DNA of 64,000 nucleotides from JAIBJN01 sp963839745 (GTDB taxonomy: Bacteria; Actinomycetota; Thermoleophilia; Gaiellales; Gaiellaceae). Numbering within the stretch: position 1 is the stretch's first letter; each line of letters opens with the position of its first letter. The stretch is from the NCBI GenBank assembly GCA_963839745.1, contig CAWIWC010000007.1, positions 39,964 through 103,963 on the forward strand, read 5' to 3'. Both the position numbers and the translations under genes were made by a program. The notes under the pieces are model-generated. The model was given only the letters and a program-made list of their open reading frames with translations, did not search any database and was not told the DNA's origin. Shown here piece by piece: positions 15,950 to 22,868 of the stretch.

Positions 15950-18058
15950 ATGCACTCTCTGCACATGGGCATAGAGCTGGAAGCCGTTCCCAGGGGCGGC
16001 GATCGACTGCTCAACCGCGAGCTTTCGTGGCTCGAATTCAACGCCCGCGTGCTCGATCTCGCGGCCGATCCGGGCGTCCCGCTCCTCGAGCGCGTGAAGT
16101 TCTGCTCCATCTTCTCGGCCAACCTGGACGAGTTCTTCATGGTGCGCGTCGCCGGCCTCATGGGTCAGGAGGCCGCCGGGATCGGCGTCCGCTCGATCGA
16201 CGGCCGGACGCCGACGGCAGCTCTCGCCGAGATCCGGGAGCGCGTGCTCGGGCTGACGGCCCGCCAGTCGCGCCTCTGGAGCCGGGAGCTCGTCCCGGCG
16301 CTCGCCGAGCACGGCGTCGTCATCGCGCAGGTCGAGGAGTGCCAGGAGAAGGAGCTCACCGAGCTCGAAAAGCGGTTCGACCGCGAGATCTACCCGGTGC
16401 TCACGCCGCTCGCCGTCGGCCCCGGGCAGCCCTTCCCGTACATCTCGGGCCTCTCGAACAGCCTGGCAGTGCTCGTGCGCGATCCGGAGACAGGGGAGGA
16501 GCGCTTCGCGCGCGTGAAGGTCCCCGAGGGTCTGCCGCGCTTCCTCGAGGTCGGGAAACGGAGCGCGCTCGTTCCGCTCGAGACCGTGATCGCGCACTTC
16601 CTCGCGCGCCTGTTCCCGCAGATGGAGATCGTGGAGCGCGCCGTCTTCCGCGTGACGCGTGACGCGGACTTCGAGGTCTCGGACGAAGCGGACGACCTGC
16701 TCGAGGCGGTCGAGCTCGAGCTGCGGCGCCGCCGCTTCGGCGACGTCGTGCGCCTCGAGGTCTCGGGCTCGGTCTCGAGCCGGATGCTCGCGCGCCTCAC
16801 CGACGGCCTCGGCGCAGGCGACGACCAGGTCTACCCCATCCGAGGCCCTCTTGACCTCGCCGACCTTTCGCAGATCGCCTCGCTCGACCGGCCCGACCTC
16901 AAGGACGAGCCCTGGGTGCCCCGCACGCCGGCCCGGTTGGCACCAGGCGCGGGCGGGGACGACTTCTTCGCCGAGATCCGGCGAGGGGACATGCTCGTCC
17001 ACCACCCCTACGACTCCTTCGTGACGACCTTCGAGCGATTCGTCCGCGAAGCCGCCCGCGACCCGGCAGTGCTCGGGCTCAAGACGACCGTGTACAGGAC
17101 GAGCGACGACTCACCGGTCGTGCCGGCGCTCATCGAGGTAGCCGAGGAGGGCCGCCAGGCGGTGTGCATCGTCGAGCTGAAGGCGCGCTTCGACGAGCAC
17201 CGGAACATCGAGTGGTCCCGCGCGATGGAGCGCGCCGGCGTCCACGTGGCCTACGGGTTCCCGAACCTGAAGATCCACGCGAAGACCACCCTCGTCGTGC
17301 GCCGCGAGGGCAAGACCCTGCGGCGCTACGTGCACCTCGGCACCGGGAACTACCACGCGCTGACGGCGCGCATCTACGAGGACTTCGGCCTCTTCACGGC
17401 CGACGAGGAGATCGCGGCCGACGTCGCCGACCTCTTCAACTACGTCACCGGCTTCGGCCGTCCGCAGCGATTCCGCAAGATCCTGGTGGCGCCGTTCAAC
17501 CTGCGCCGCGGGCTCGTCGACGAGATTCGCGCGGTCGCCAAGGCGGCCGGGAACGGCGAGCACGCTCGGATTCGGCTGAAGACCAACGCGCTCACCGACC
17601 AGACGATCATCGAGGAGCTGTACTCGGCCTCGCAGGCCGGGGCCGAGATCGACATCGTCGCGCGCTCGATCTGCACCCTGCGGCCGGGCGTCCCCGGGCT
17701 CTCGGAGACGATCCGCGTCCGCAGCGTCCTCGGGAGGTTCCTGGAGCACAGCCGCTTCTACGTCTTCGAGGCCGGAGAGGAGGCCAAGACGTACCTCGGC
17801 AGCGCCGACCTGATGACGCGCAATCTCGACCACCGGATCGAGATCGCCGCGCCGGTCGAGGACGCCAAGATCCAGGCCCAGCTCGCAGGCGCGTTCGACG
17901 TCCTCCTGGAGGACAACACCGCCTGGACGCTGCTGCCGGACGGCGCCTGGAAGCGCCTCAAGCCCAGGAAGGACCAGAATTCGCGGGGCAGCCACGACGC
18001 GCTCATGCGCAAGGCTCACACCCGCTCCCGCCGCCGAGTCGCACGCCGCCCGCGCTAG
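15950..18058 (+). CDS. ppk1: Polyphosphate kinase 1
   Basis: The 702-residue enzyme makes polyphosphate from ATP. All four PPK1 domains are visible: N-terminal helical domain (LNRELSWLEFNARVLDLA, SIFSANLDEFFMVRVAGL), head domain, and the two catalytic phospholipase-D-like domains. The autophosphorylated His is in NLKIHAKTTLVV (about residue 443), and the second catalytic His in FLEHSRFYVF (about 600). Start ATG 15950 is used, with ATG 15965 as an alternative. ppx follows 43 bp downstream, so synthesis and breakdown of polyphosphate are co-located. Confidence 0.96.
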   Translation: MHSLHMGIELEAVPRGGDRLLNRELSWLEFNARVLDLAADPGVPLLERVKFCSIFSANLDEFFMVRVAGLMGQEAAGIGVRSIDGRTPTAALAEIRERVLGLTARQSRLWSRELVPALAEHGVVIAQVEECQEKELTELEKRFDREIYPVLTPLAVGPGQPFPYISGLSNSLAVLVRDPETGEERFARVKVPEGLPRFLEVGKRSALVPLETVIAHFLARLFPQMEIVERAVFRVTRDADFEVSDEADDLLEAVELELRRRRFGDVVRLEVSGSVSSRMLARLTDGLGAGDDQVYPIRGPLDLADLSQIASLDRPDLKDEPWVPRTPARLAPGAGGDDFFAEIRRGDMLVHHPYDSFVTTFERFVREAARDPAVLGLKTTVYRTSDDSPVVPALIEVAEEGRQAVCIVELKARFDEHRNIEWSRAMERAGVHVAYGFPNLKIHAKTTLVVRREGKTLRRYVHLGTGNYHALTARIYEDFGLFTADEEIAADVADLFNYVTGFGRPQRFRKILVAPFNLRRGLVDEIRAVAKAAGNGEHARIRLKTNALTDQTIIEELYSASQAGAEIDIVARSICTLRPGVPGLSETIRVRSVLGRFLEHSRFYVFEAGEEAKTYLGSADLMTRNLDHRIEIAAPVEDAKIQAQLAGAFDVLLEDNTAWTLLPDGAWKRLKPRKDQNSRGSHDALMRKAHTRSRRRVARRPR

Positions 18059-18101
18059 CTCCGAGGGTTACAGCCGACGGTGACTGGAGAATGACGACGC
18101 T

Positions 18102-18989
18102 GTGAATGTTGCCGTCGTCGACGTGGGCTCGAACACCGTCCGCCTCCTCGTTGCGCGCCTAGAGGGCTCCGGCCTTCTGCCCCTGGACGAGGGCCGCGAG
18201 CACCTGTTCCTCGGCGAGGACGTCGAGCGCGACGGGCGTCTGTCCGCGGCGCGGATCGACGAGGCAGCCGAGTGCGTGGCCGGCTTCGTCCACACCGCGC
18301 GTCGGCTGAACGCCTCCGCGGTCGAGGTGATCGTGACCGCCCCGGGGCGTCAGGGCGCCAACGGCGACGAGCTCGTACGGGCGCTCGTGGCGGCCGGCGG
18401 CGCGCCGGTGCGCGTCCTCTCGGCCGACGAGGAAGGGGAGCTCGCGTTCGCCGGCGCGGTCTCCGCGGCGGGGCTGCCGGCGGGCAGCGTCGCGGTCGTC
18501 GACGTCGGAGGCGGCTCGACGGAAGCCGTCATCGGGACGATCGAGGGCGGCCCGGCGTGGTCGAAGTCCCTCGACATCGGCGCCGTCCGCCTCACTGCCC
18601 GTTTCCTCGCGGACGACCCGCCCGGCAAGCGCGCGCTCGCGGCCGCGAAGGACGAGGTCGAGCGGCATCTCGACGGCTTCGCGCCGCCGCTGCCGCAGTC
18701 GGCGCTCGTCGCCGGGGGAACCGCCCGCGCGCTGCGCAAGCTCGTCGGGAAGGAGCTCGACGCCGCAGAGTTCGACGCGGCGTTGAGGATCCTCGGCAAG
18801 CGCAACGCCGCGAAGACGGCGAAGACCTTCGGCCTCCACGAGCGGCGCGCGCGGACGCTGGCCGCGGGCGTGATCATCCTCGCGGCGCTCCACGAGCGTC
18901 TGGGCGTGCCACTCCAGGTCTCGCGGGCGGGGCTCAGAGAGGGCGCGGCGCTCGCGCTCCTGGGCGAGCTCGCAGCTTCGGCCGCGTAA
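18102..18989 (+). CDS. ppx: Ppx/GppA-family exopolyphosphatase
   Basis: The 295-residue protein from GTG 18102 has the actin-like ATPase fold of the family: VAVVDVGSNTVRLLVAR at the N-terminus, VVDVGGGSTEAVIG in the middle and a C-terminal helical end. It releases phosphate from polyphosphate or converts pppGpp to ppGpp. The short form (about 300 residues, no HD domain) is typical of actinobacterial Ppx. It probably forms a unit with ppk1. Confidence 0.92.
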   Translation: MNVAVVDVGSNTVRLLVARLEGSGLLPLDEGREHLFLGEDVERDGRLSAARIDEAAECVAGFVHTARRLNASAVEVIVTAPGRQGANGDELVRALVAAGGAPVRVLSADEEGELAFAGAVSAAGLPAGSVAVVDVGGGSTEAVIGTIEGGPAWSKSLDIGAVRLTARFLADDPPGKRALAAAKDEVERHLDGFAPPLPQSALVAGGTARALRKLVGKELDAAEFDAALRILGKRNAAKTAKTFGLHERRARTLAAGVIILAALHERLGVPLQVSRAGLREGAALALLGELAASAA

Positions 18990-19024
18990 CCGCATCTTCA
19001 CGCCCTCGTCACCCATCCCTTGCC
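18986..19024 (+). promoter_or_regulatory. PHO box upstream of a 91-residue protein gene
   Basis: Four hexamers at 11-bp steps, GTAACC (18986), TTCACG (18997), GTCACC (19008) and CTTGCC (19019), start at the ppx stop codon and end 22 bp before ATG 19047. The two central units are the best matches. Confidence 0.75.
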
Positions 19025-19046
19025 GAGGGGTGGGCACGATGAGGCC

Positions 19047-19322
19047 ATGGAGACCAAGGGGAAGAGAGACGGCCGCCGCGCGGGCCTCGCATGCTGCGAA
19101 GGCTTCGGCGTCTACGGCCCGGCGGCGCGGATCGGCGTCGTCGAGAGCGTCCGCTTCGACCCGGAGACCGGGGCTCCGACCGTGCTCGTCGTGCGCGCCG
19201 GGCTCCTCGGCAGCTGGCTCGTGCAGGTGCCGGTCGACCAGGTGCAGGAGGTGAGCCTGCTCGAGCGGAGGATCGCGCTGCGCTCGGGCGGCCTCCTGTC
19301 CGGGCCGCGGCAGGCGGCCTAG
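19047..19322 (+). CDS. Small PRC-barrel-like protein, probable Pho regulon member
   Basis: This 91-residue protein starts at ATG 19047. It contains a beta-rich stretch (IGVVESVRFDPETGAPTVLV, SWLVQVPVDQVQEVSLLERR) that resembles a PRC-barrel domain with a basic N-terminal tail. No catalytic motif is seen. The four-unit PHO box in front suggests induction on phosphate starvation. Its TAG stop shares the 4-bp CTAG with the convergent hydrolase gene. Confidence 0.72.
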   Translation: METKGKRDGRRAGLACCEGFGVYGPAARIGVVESVRFDPETGAPTVLVVRAGLLGSWLVQVPVDQVQEVSLLERRIALRSGGLLSGPRQAA

Positions 19323-20125
19323 GCCTGCTGCGCCTCGGCCGTTCGCCAGAGTGATTCGAGGGAGCGCGCAAGGCGCTCGGGCTCGGCCCGGTGGGGCGGG
19401 TCGAAGTGATGACGTTCTTCGAACACCTCGAGCTCGAAGCTGGTGAAGACCCTGGCCAGTCGCCTCGCGATCTCCGCGTACTGATCCGGGTTGCTCAGGG
19501 CGCCCAGGGCGAGGTAGACCGGGCGATCGAAGGCGGCCAGGGCTTCGCGGTCGATGGAGCCTCGCCGGAACGCTCGGAGGATCGCGCGGATCCCCGCCGG
19601 CCTTGTCGCCATCCAGGGTGGAGGATCGCCGGGAGGGGGTGACGGGACCGGCACGCCGGGCCTCAGGTTAAAACGCACGAAACCCGGCATCAGCTGGTCG
19701 TCCGGGAGCTCGGCGAGCCGGTCGAGCTCGACCCATGCCGCCTGCTCCGCGGGGCTGAGATCCCACGTCCCGGCCCAGGCAGGGTCGAGCAATGCGAGGC
19801 TCGCCAGCCGCTCCGGCTGGGCCGCCGCGAAGGCGAGCGCGGCCGCACCGCCGCCCGAGTACCCGACGAGGTGGAAGCGGTCCCACCCGCGTCCATCCGC
19901 CTCGCGCCGGACGCCCTCCACCTCGAGCTCGAGGCCGTAGTCGTCCGGAGGCTCCGGCGCTCCGTAGACCTCCAGATCCTTCGCGACCGTCTCGAAGTCG
20001 GAGCCCAGCGCGGCGATGAGGCCGCCGTACGCGAGCTCTGCCGGGAGCACGATCCCGGGAAGGAGGATCACTTGAGCAACGGACAAGGCGGGACGAGTTG
20101 TGTCAGATGGCGGCGAGCGAAGCAA
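19319..20125 (-). CDS. Alpha/beta hydrolase
   Basis: The protein has the nucleophile elbow LVGYSGGGAAA, an acid after strand 6 and a C-terminal His (EERHHFDPPH), as in the alpha/beta hydrolase fold. The longest form starts at TTG 20125 (268 residues). GTG 20071 (VILLPGIVLPAELAYGG) gives a start directly on the first strand and may be the real one. The substrate is unknown. It follows the SixA gene on the same strand. Confidence 0.8.
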   Translation of the reverse strand: MLRSPPSDTTRPALSVAQVILLPGIVLPAELAYGGLIAALGSDFETVAKDLEVYGAPEPPDDYGLELEVEGVRREADGRGWDRFHLVGYSGGGAAALAFAAAQPERLASLALLDPAWAGTWDLSPAEQAAWVELDRLAELPDDQLMPGFVRFNLRPGVPVPSPPPGDPPPWMATRPAGIRAILRAFRRGSIDREALAAFDRPVYLALGALSNPDQYAEIARRLARVFTSFELEVFEERHHFDPPHRAEPERLARSLESLWRTAEAQQA

Positions 20126-20143
20126 GCTCGCGGGCGTCCGGGT

Positions 20144-20581
20144 CTACGCCGGGGCGGCGATGTAGTCCCGTTGCTCGAATGAGCCGTCCTGGCCCACCTC
20201 GAGCACCCAGGTCGAGCCCTTCTTGCTCTCCTCGCCGAGCACCTCGGAGACGACGTCCCCGTGGGTGCAGAGGACGGCGGTCTCGCCGTCCAGCGAGTCC
20301 ACGAGCCGGCGCACGTCGTCGGCCGTCGAGCCCTCGGCGAGCTCCGGCCGCTCCTCCACGGGCAGGCCGAGCGAACCGGCGAGCGGCTCGACGGTCTGGC
20401 GGCAGCGGACGTACGGGCTCGTGAGCACGCGCCGGATGTCGTGACCGGAGAGACCGGCCACGAGGCCCTCGGCCTGTCGGCGGCCCCGGTCGTCGAGCGG
20501 TCGCAGTTGATCGAGTTGATCGTCCTGCCCGTCGACACGGTGGCCGGCAGTGGCGTGGCGGAGGAGGAGGACGGTGGTCAG
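20144..20581 (-). CDS. SixA-like histidine phosphatase, possibly second half of MutT1
   Basis: The reading frame encodes a phosphoglycerate-mutase-fold phosphatase with LLLRHATAGHR (catalytic RH) near the N-terminus, SPYVRCRQT, and THGDVV (second catalytic His). About 145 residues fit the SixA family. No ATG, GTG or TTG lies near the start. A CTG at 20581 follows GGAGGAG at 5 nt and overlaps the Nudix stop codon as CTGA, so it may be a CTG start with translational coupling. In mycobacterial MutT1, Nudix and histidine phosphatase are one protein, so a single indel could equally have split a fused gene. Confidence 0.8.
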   Translation of the reverse strand: MTTVLLLRHATAGHRVDGQDDQLDQLRPLDDRGRRQAEGLVAGLSGHDIRRVLTSPYVRCRQTVEPLAGSLGLPVEERPELAEGSTADDVRRLVDSLDGETAVLCTHGDVVSEVLGEESKKGSTWVLEVGQDGSFEQRDYIAAPA

Positions 20582-20973
20582 CGGGACTCCTCCTCCGCGA
20601 ACGCGCTCAGGATCTCGCGGTCGCGGTCGTAGCTCAGCTCGGCGTCGGCCGCCTCGACGGGCAGCCAGCGGGCGTCGTCGACCTCGTCGTGGGGTCGGAA
20701 GCGCCCCTCCAGGGGCCGCATCGCCCAGTAGCGAACGACCTTCGGCCGGCCCTTCTGGTCGCGGTAGCGGCTCGAGGGCAGCTCGCGCTCGAGCTCGCAT
20801 CGGAGGCCGGTCTCCTCCTCGACCTCGCGGAGCGCGCCCTCCTCGTGGCTTTCCCCGCGGTGCAGCTTGCCCTTCGGCAGCGTCCAGTCGTCGTAGCGCG
20901 GCCTGTGCACCAGCAGGACCTCGAGGGCCCCGTCGCCGTTGCGCCGATACACGACGCCGCCGGCCGCCTGCAC
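20578..20973 (-). CDS. mutT1: Nudix hydrolase (MutT1-like N-terminal domain)
   Basis: The 131-residue protein from GTG 20973 has a complete Nudix box, GKLHRGESHEEGALREVEEETGL in outline (G-x5-E-x7-REVEEETGL), and DDWTLPKGKL in front. MutT1-type enzymes degrade oxidised nucleotides such as 8-oxo-dGTP and diadenosine polyphosphates. The following SixA-like frame overlaps it by 4 bp. Upstream is the CYTH-CHAD gene, 11 bp away, so the genes are probably co-transcribed. Confidence 0.9.
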   Translation of the reverse strand: MQAAGGVVYRRNGDGALEVLLVHRPRYDDWTLPKGKLHRGESHEEGALREVEEETGLRCELERELPSSRYRDQKGRPKVVRYWAMRPLEGRFRPHDEVDDARWLPVEAADAELSYDRDREILSAFAEEESR

Positions 20974-20984
20974 GGCGCTCTCGC

Positions 20985-22427
20985 TCAGCTCCAGGCCCTC
21001 TTCCCGCTCTTCTGAAGCGCGTCCCAGGCCTCCGGGAAGGCAGCTCGGGCCTCCCGGCGCCGGATGCGCTCGCGCTCGATCAGCCTGCCCGCGGCGAGAT
21101 GGGCCTGCGGGCTTCCCGTCCGGCCCAGGAGGCCTCGTATCCGCTCCTCGGCGACCACGGCATCCTGATGCTCGCCGATCACGTCCTGAAAACGTTTCGC
21201 GTCCTCCACGAATCTCCGCGCCGGCTTGCCGACCGCTCCCTCGGCCAGCTCGGCTGCGTAGCGCGCGCGCTTCCCGCGGATCCGCACGGCATGGAGCTCG
21301 TCGTCGGTCGGGTCGGGCGGCAGCGCCTTCACGGCCTTGCGGAGCTTGCGGAACTCGGCCGCCGCGATCTCCGCCAGCGAGATGTCGGCCTCGCGGGCAC
21401 GCGGCGCCGCGGCGGCCGCCTCGAGGCGGCCGAGGAGCTCGTTGTACCGCGTCTCCGACATCGCCTCGAGCATCGCCGTGCGTGCCTGGTCGCGCTCTTC
21501 GTCCAAGAGCTGGAGGAACCGTCCGGCGGCCCGGCGCTCGCCCGGCTCCAGTCCGTCGATCTCCTCACGCAGCCGCTTCATGAGGACGTCGAGGTCGCGG
21601 ACCGGCCCGAGCGCGGACCCCAGCCAGGACAGCTCGGCGCGCAGGGGCTCGCTCCATTCGGGGTCGAGGAGGTCGCGGGCGGCCCGGAGGATCGCTCGGA
21701 GGCGTCGCGTCGCGACGCGGAGCTGGTGGAGCTCCTCCGGGTCCTCGCCGAAGCGCGTCCCGGGATCGTGCGCGAGCAGCTCGGCGACCTGGCGCGCCAG
21801 GGCGATCCGGACGTGGTCGAGCGCGGGCGCCCAACGCGGAGGCGGCGCCGGATCGGCCGGGAAGAAGCCCATGGCCCGGAAGGCCTTCGGCCGCCCGTCG
21901 GTCGGCGTCGCGCCGGCGTCCTCGAGCGCGCGCCCGAGACCCGGGAGGGCGTCGGCGCCCCCGTCGAGCGCCTCGACCTCGACCTCGACAAACGACTCGC
22001 GGACACGGCGCCCGTCGAGAACCGCGAAGCGGTCGACGGTCACGTCGGCGACCGGGCGCCCGTTCTCGTGCGCGCGAATCCCCGTTCGCCGGGTGCGCAG
22101 GACGGCGGCGCGCTCGAGCCCTCGCCCTCGGAGGACGCCGACGAGGAGGTCGGCGAGGTTCGCGGGCGGGGCGGTCGACCCGCCGGGCGACTCGAGCTCG
22201 AGCCGCTCTCCCTTGCCTGGGAGCTTGAGCTGCCAGACGCCGCGCCGGTTCTCGACCCGGCGGCGGAGCGTCACGCCTGCGCGGGCAAGAGCCCGGTCGG
22301 GCGTGTCGAAGTACGTCGACGTGAGCGTTCGCGGCTCGAGCGGCTCGCCCGCGAGCTCGGGCAGGGAGAAACCTGCAGGAATCGACAGCTTCAGCTCGCG
22401 CTCGCGGGTCAAACGAGGCCGTGCCAC
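20985..22427 (-). CDS. CYTH-CHAD domain protein
   Basis: This 480-residue protein starts at GTG 22427. An N-terminal CYTH domain (ERELKLSIP, TYFDTPDRAL, WQLKLPGKG, EVEVEALDG) forms a triphosphate tunnel fold. The C-terminal CHAD domain (about residues 210-470) is helical and rich in conserved His and Arg (ELHQLRVATRRLRAILR, DELHAVRIRGKRARYAAEL). CHAD domains bind polyphosphate granules, and CYTH enzymes cleave inorganic triphosphate. Linkage to ppk1 and ppx supports a role in polyphosphate storage or use. It is divergent from the receiver gene that carries a PHO box. Confidence 0.92.
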   Translation of the reverse strand: MARPRLTRERELKLSIPAGFSLPELAGEPLEPRTLTSTYFDTPDRALARAGVTLRRRVENRRGVWQLKLPGKGERLELESPGGSTAPPANLADLLVGVLRGRGLERAAVLRTRRTGIRAHENGRPVADVTVDRFAVLDGRRVRESFVEVEVEALDGGADALPGLGRALEDAGATPTDGRPKAFRAMGFFPADPAPPPRWAPALDHVRIALARQVAELLAHDPGTRFGEDPEELHQLRVATRRLRAILRAARDLLDPEWSEPLRAELSWLGSALGPVRDLDVLMKRLREEIDGLEPGERRAAGRFLQLLDEERDQARTAMLEAMSETRYNELLGRLEAAAAAPRAREADISLAEIAAAEFRKLRKAVKALPPDPTDDELHAVRIRGKRARYAAELAEGAVGKPARRFVEDAKRFQDVIGEHQDAVVAEERIRGLLGRTGSPQAHLAAGRLIERERIRRREARAAFPEAWDALQKSGKRAWS

Positions 22428-22476
22428 CGTCGGATCCTAGCGCCGAAAAGAGTGTGGATAGCCGTATTCCCGGGCA

Positions 22477-22493
22477 TTCACCTGTTTGTCACC
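22477..22493 (+). promoter_or_regulatory. PHO-box-like site before the receiver/kinase operon
   Basis: TTCACC (22477) and GTCACC (22488) are exactly 11 bp apart, 14 bp before ATG 22507. The preceding 11-mer has ATTCCC at 22466. It lies in the 79-bp gap between the divergent CYTH-CHAD gene and the receiver gene. Confidence 0.65.
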
Positions 22494-22506
22494 ATTTGAG
22501 TCCGCA

Positions 22507-22864
22507 ATGGCAAATCGAGTCATCATCGTCGACGACCATCCCAGCTTCCGCGCTACGGCGAAGGAGCTGCTCGTCGCCGAGGGATTCGAGGTCGTCGGCG
22601 AGGCCGCGGACGGACGATCTGCCTTCGAGGCGATCATGGAGCTGAAGCCCGACCTCGTCCTGCTGGACGTCCAGCTGCCCGACACCGACGGGTTCAAGCA
22701 TCGCCACCGAGCTCTGCAAGCACAACGGGAGCGGCCCGATTGTCGTCCTCACGTCGAGTCGCGACGCTGCCGACTTCGGCCCGCTCGTGGGCCAGTGCGG
22801 CGCCTCAGCTTTCGTGCCCAAGGCCGAGCTGACCGGCGCTGCGCTTCGCGCTGTGCTTCGATAG
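22507..22864 (+). pseudogene. Single-domain response regulator receiver, one frameshift
   Basis: From ATG 22507 the protein shows the receiver fold: VIIVDDHPSFR, phospho-acceptor Asp about residue 54 (VLLDVQLPDTDG). The frame breaks after GF at about 22696. The continuation (SIATELCKHNGSGPIVVLTS, then FVPKAEL and LRAVL) reads one frame over to TAG 22862-22864. One extra A in TTCAAGC would explain it. Repaired, it is a 118-residue receiver without an output domain, located 4 bp before a histidine kinase gene, as for a phosphorelay partner. Confidence 0.85.
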
Positions 22865-22868
22865 TCAC

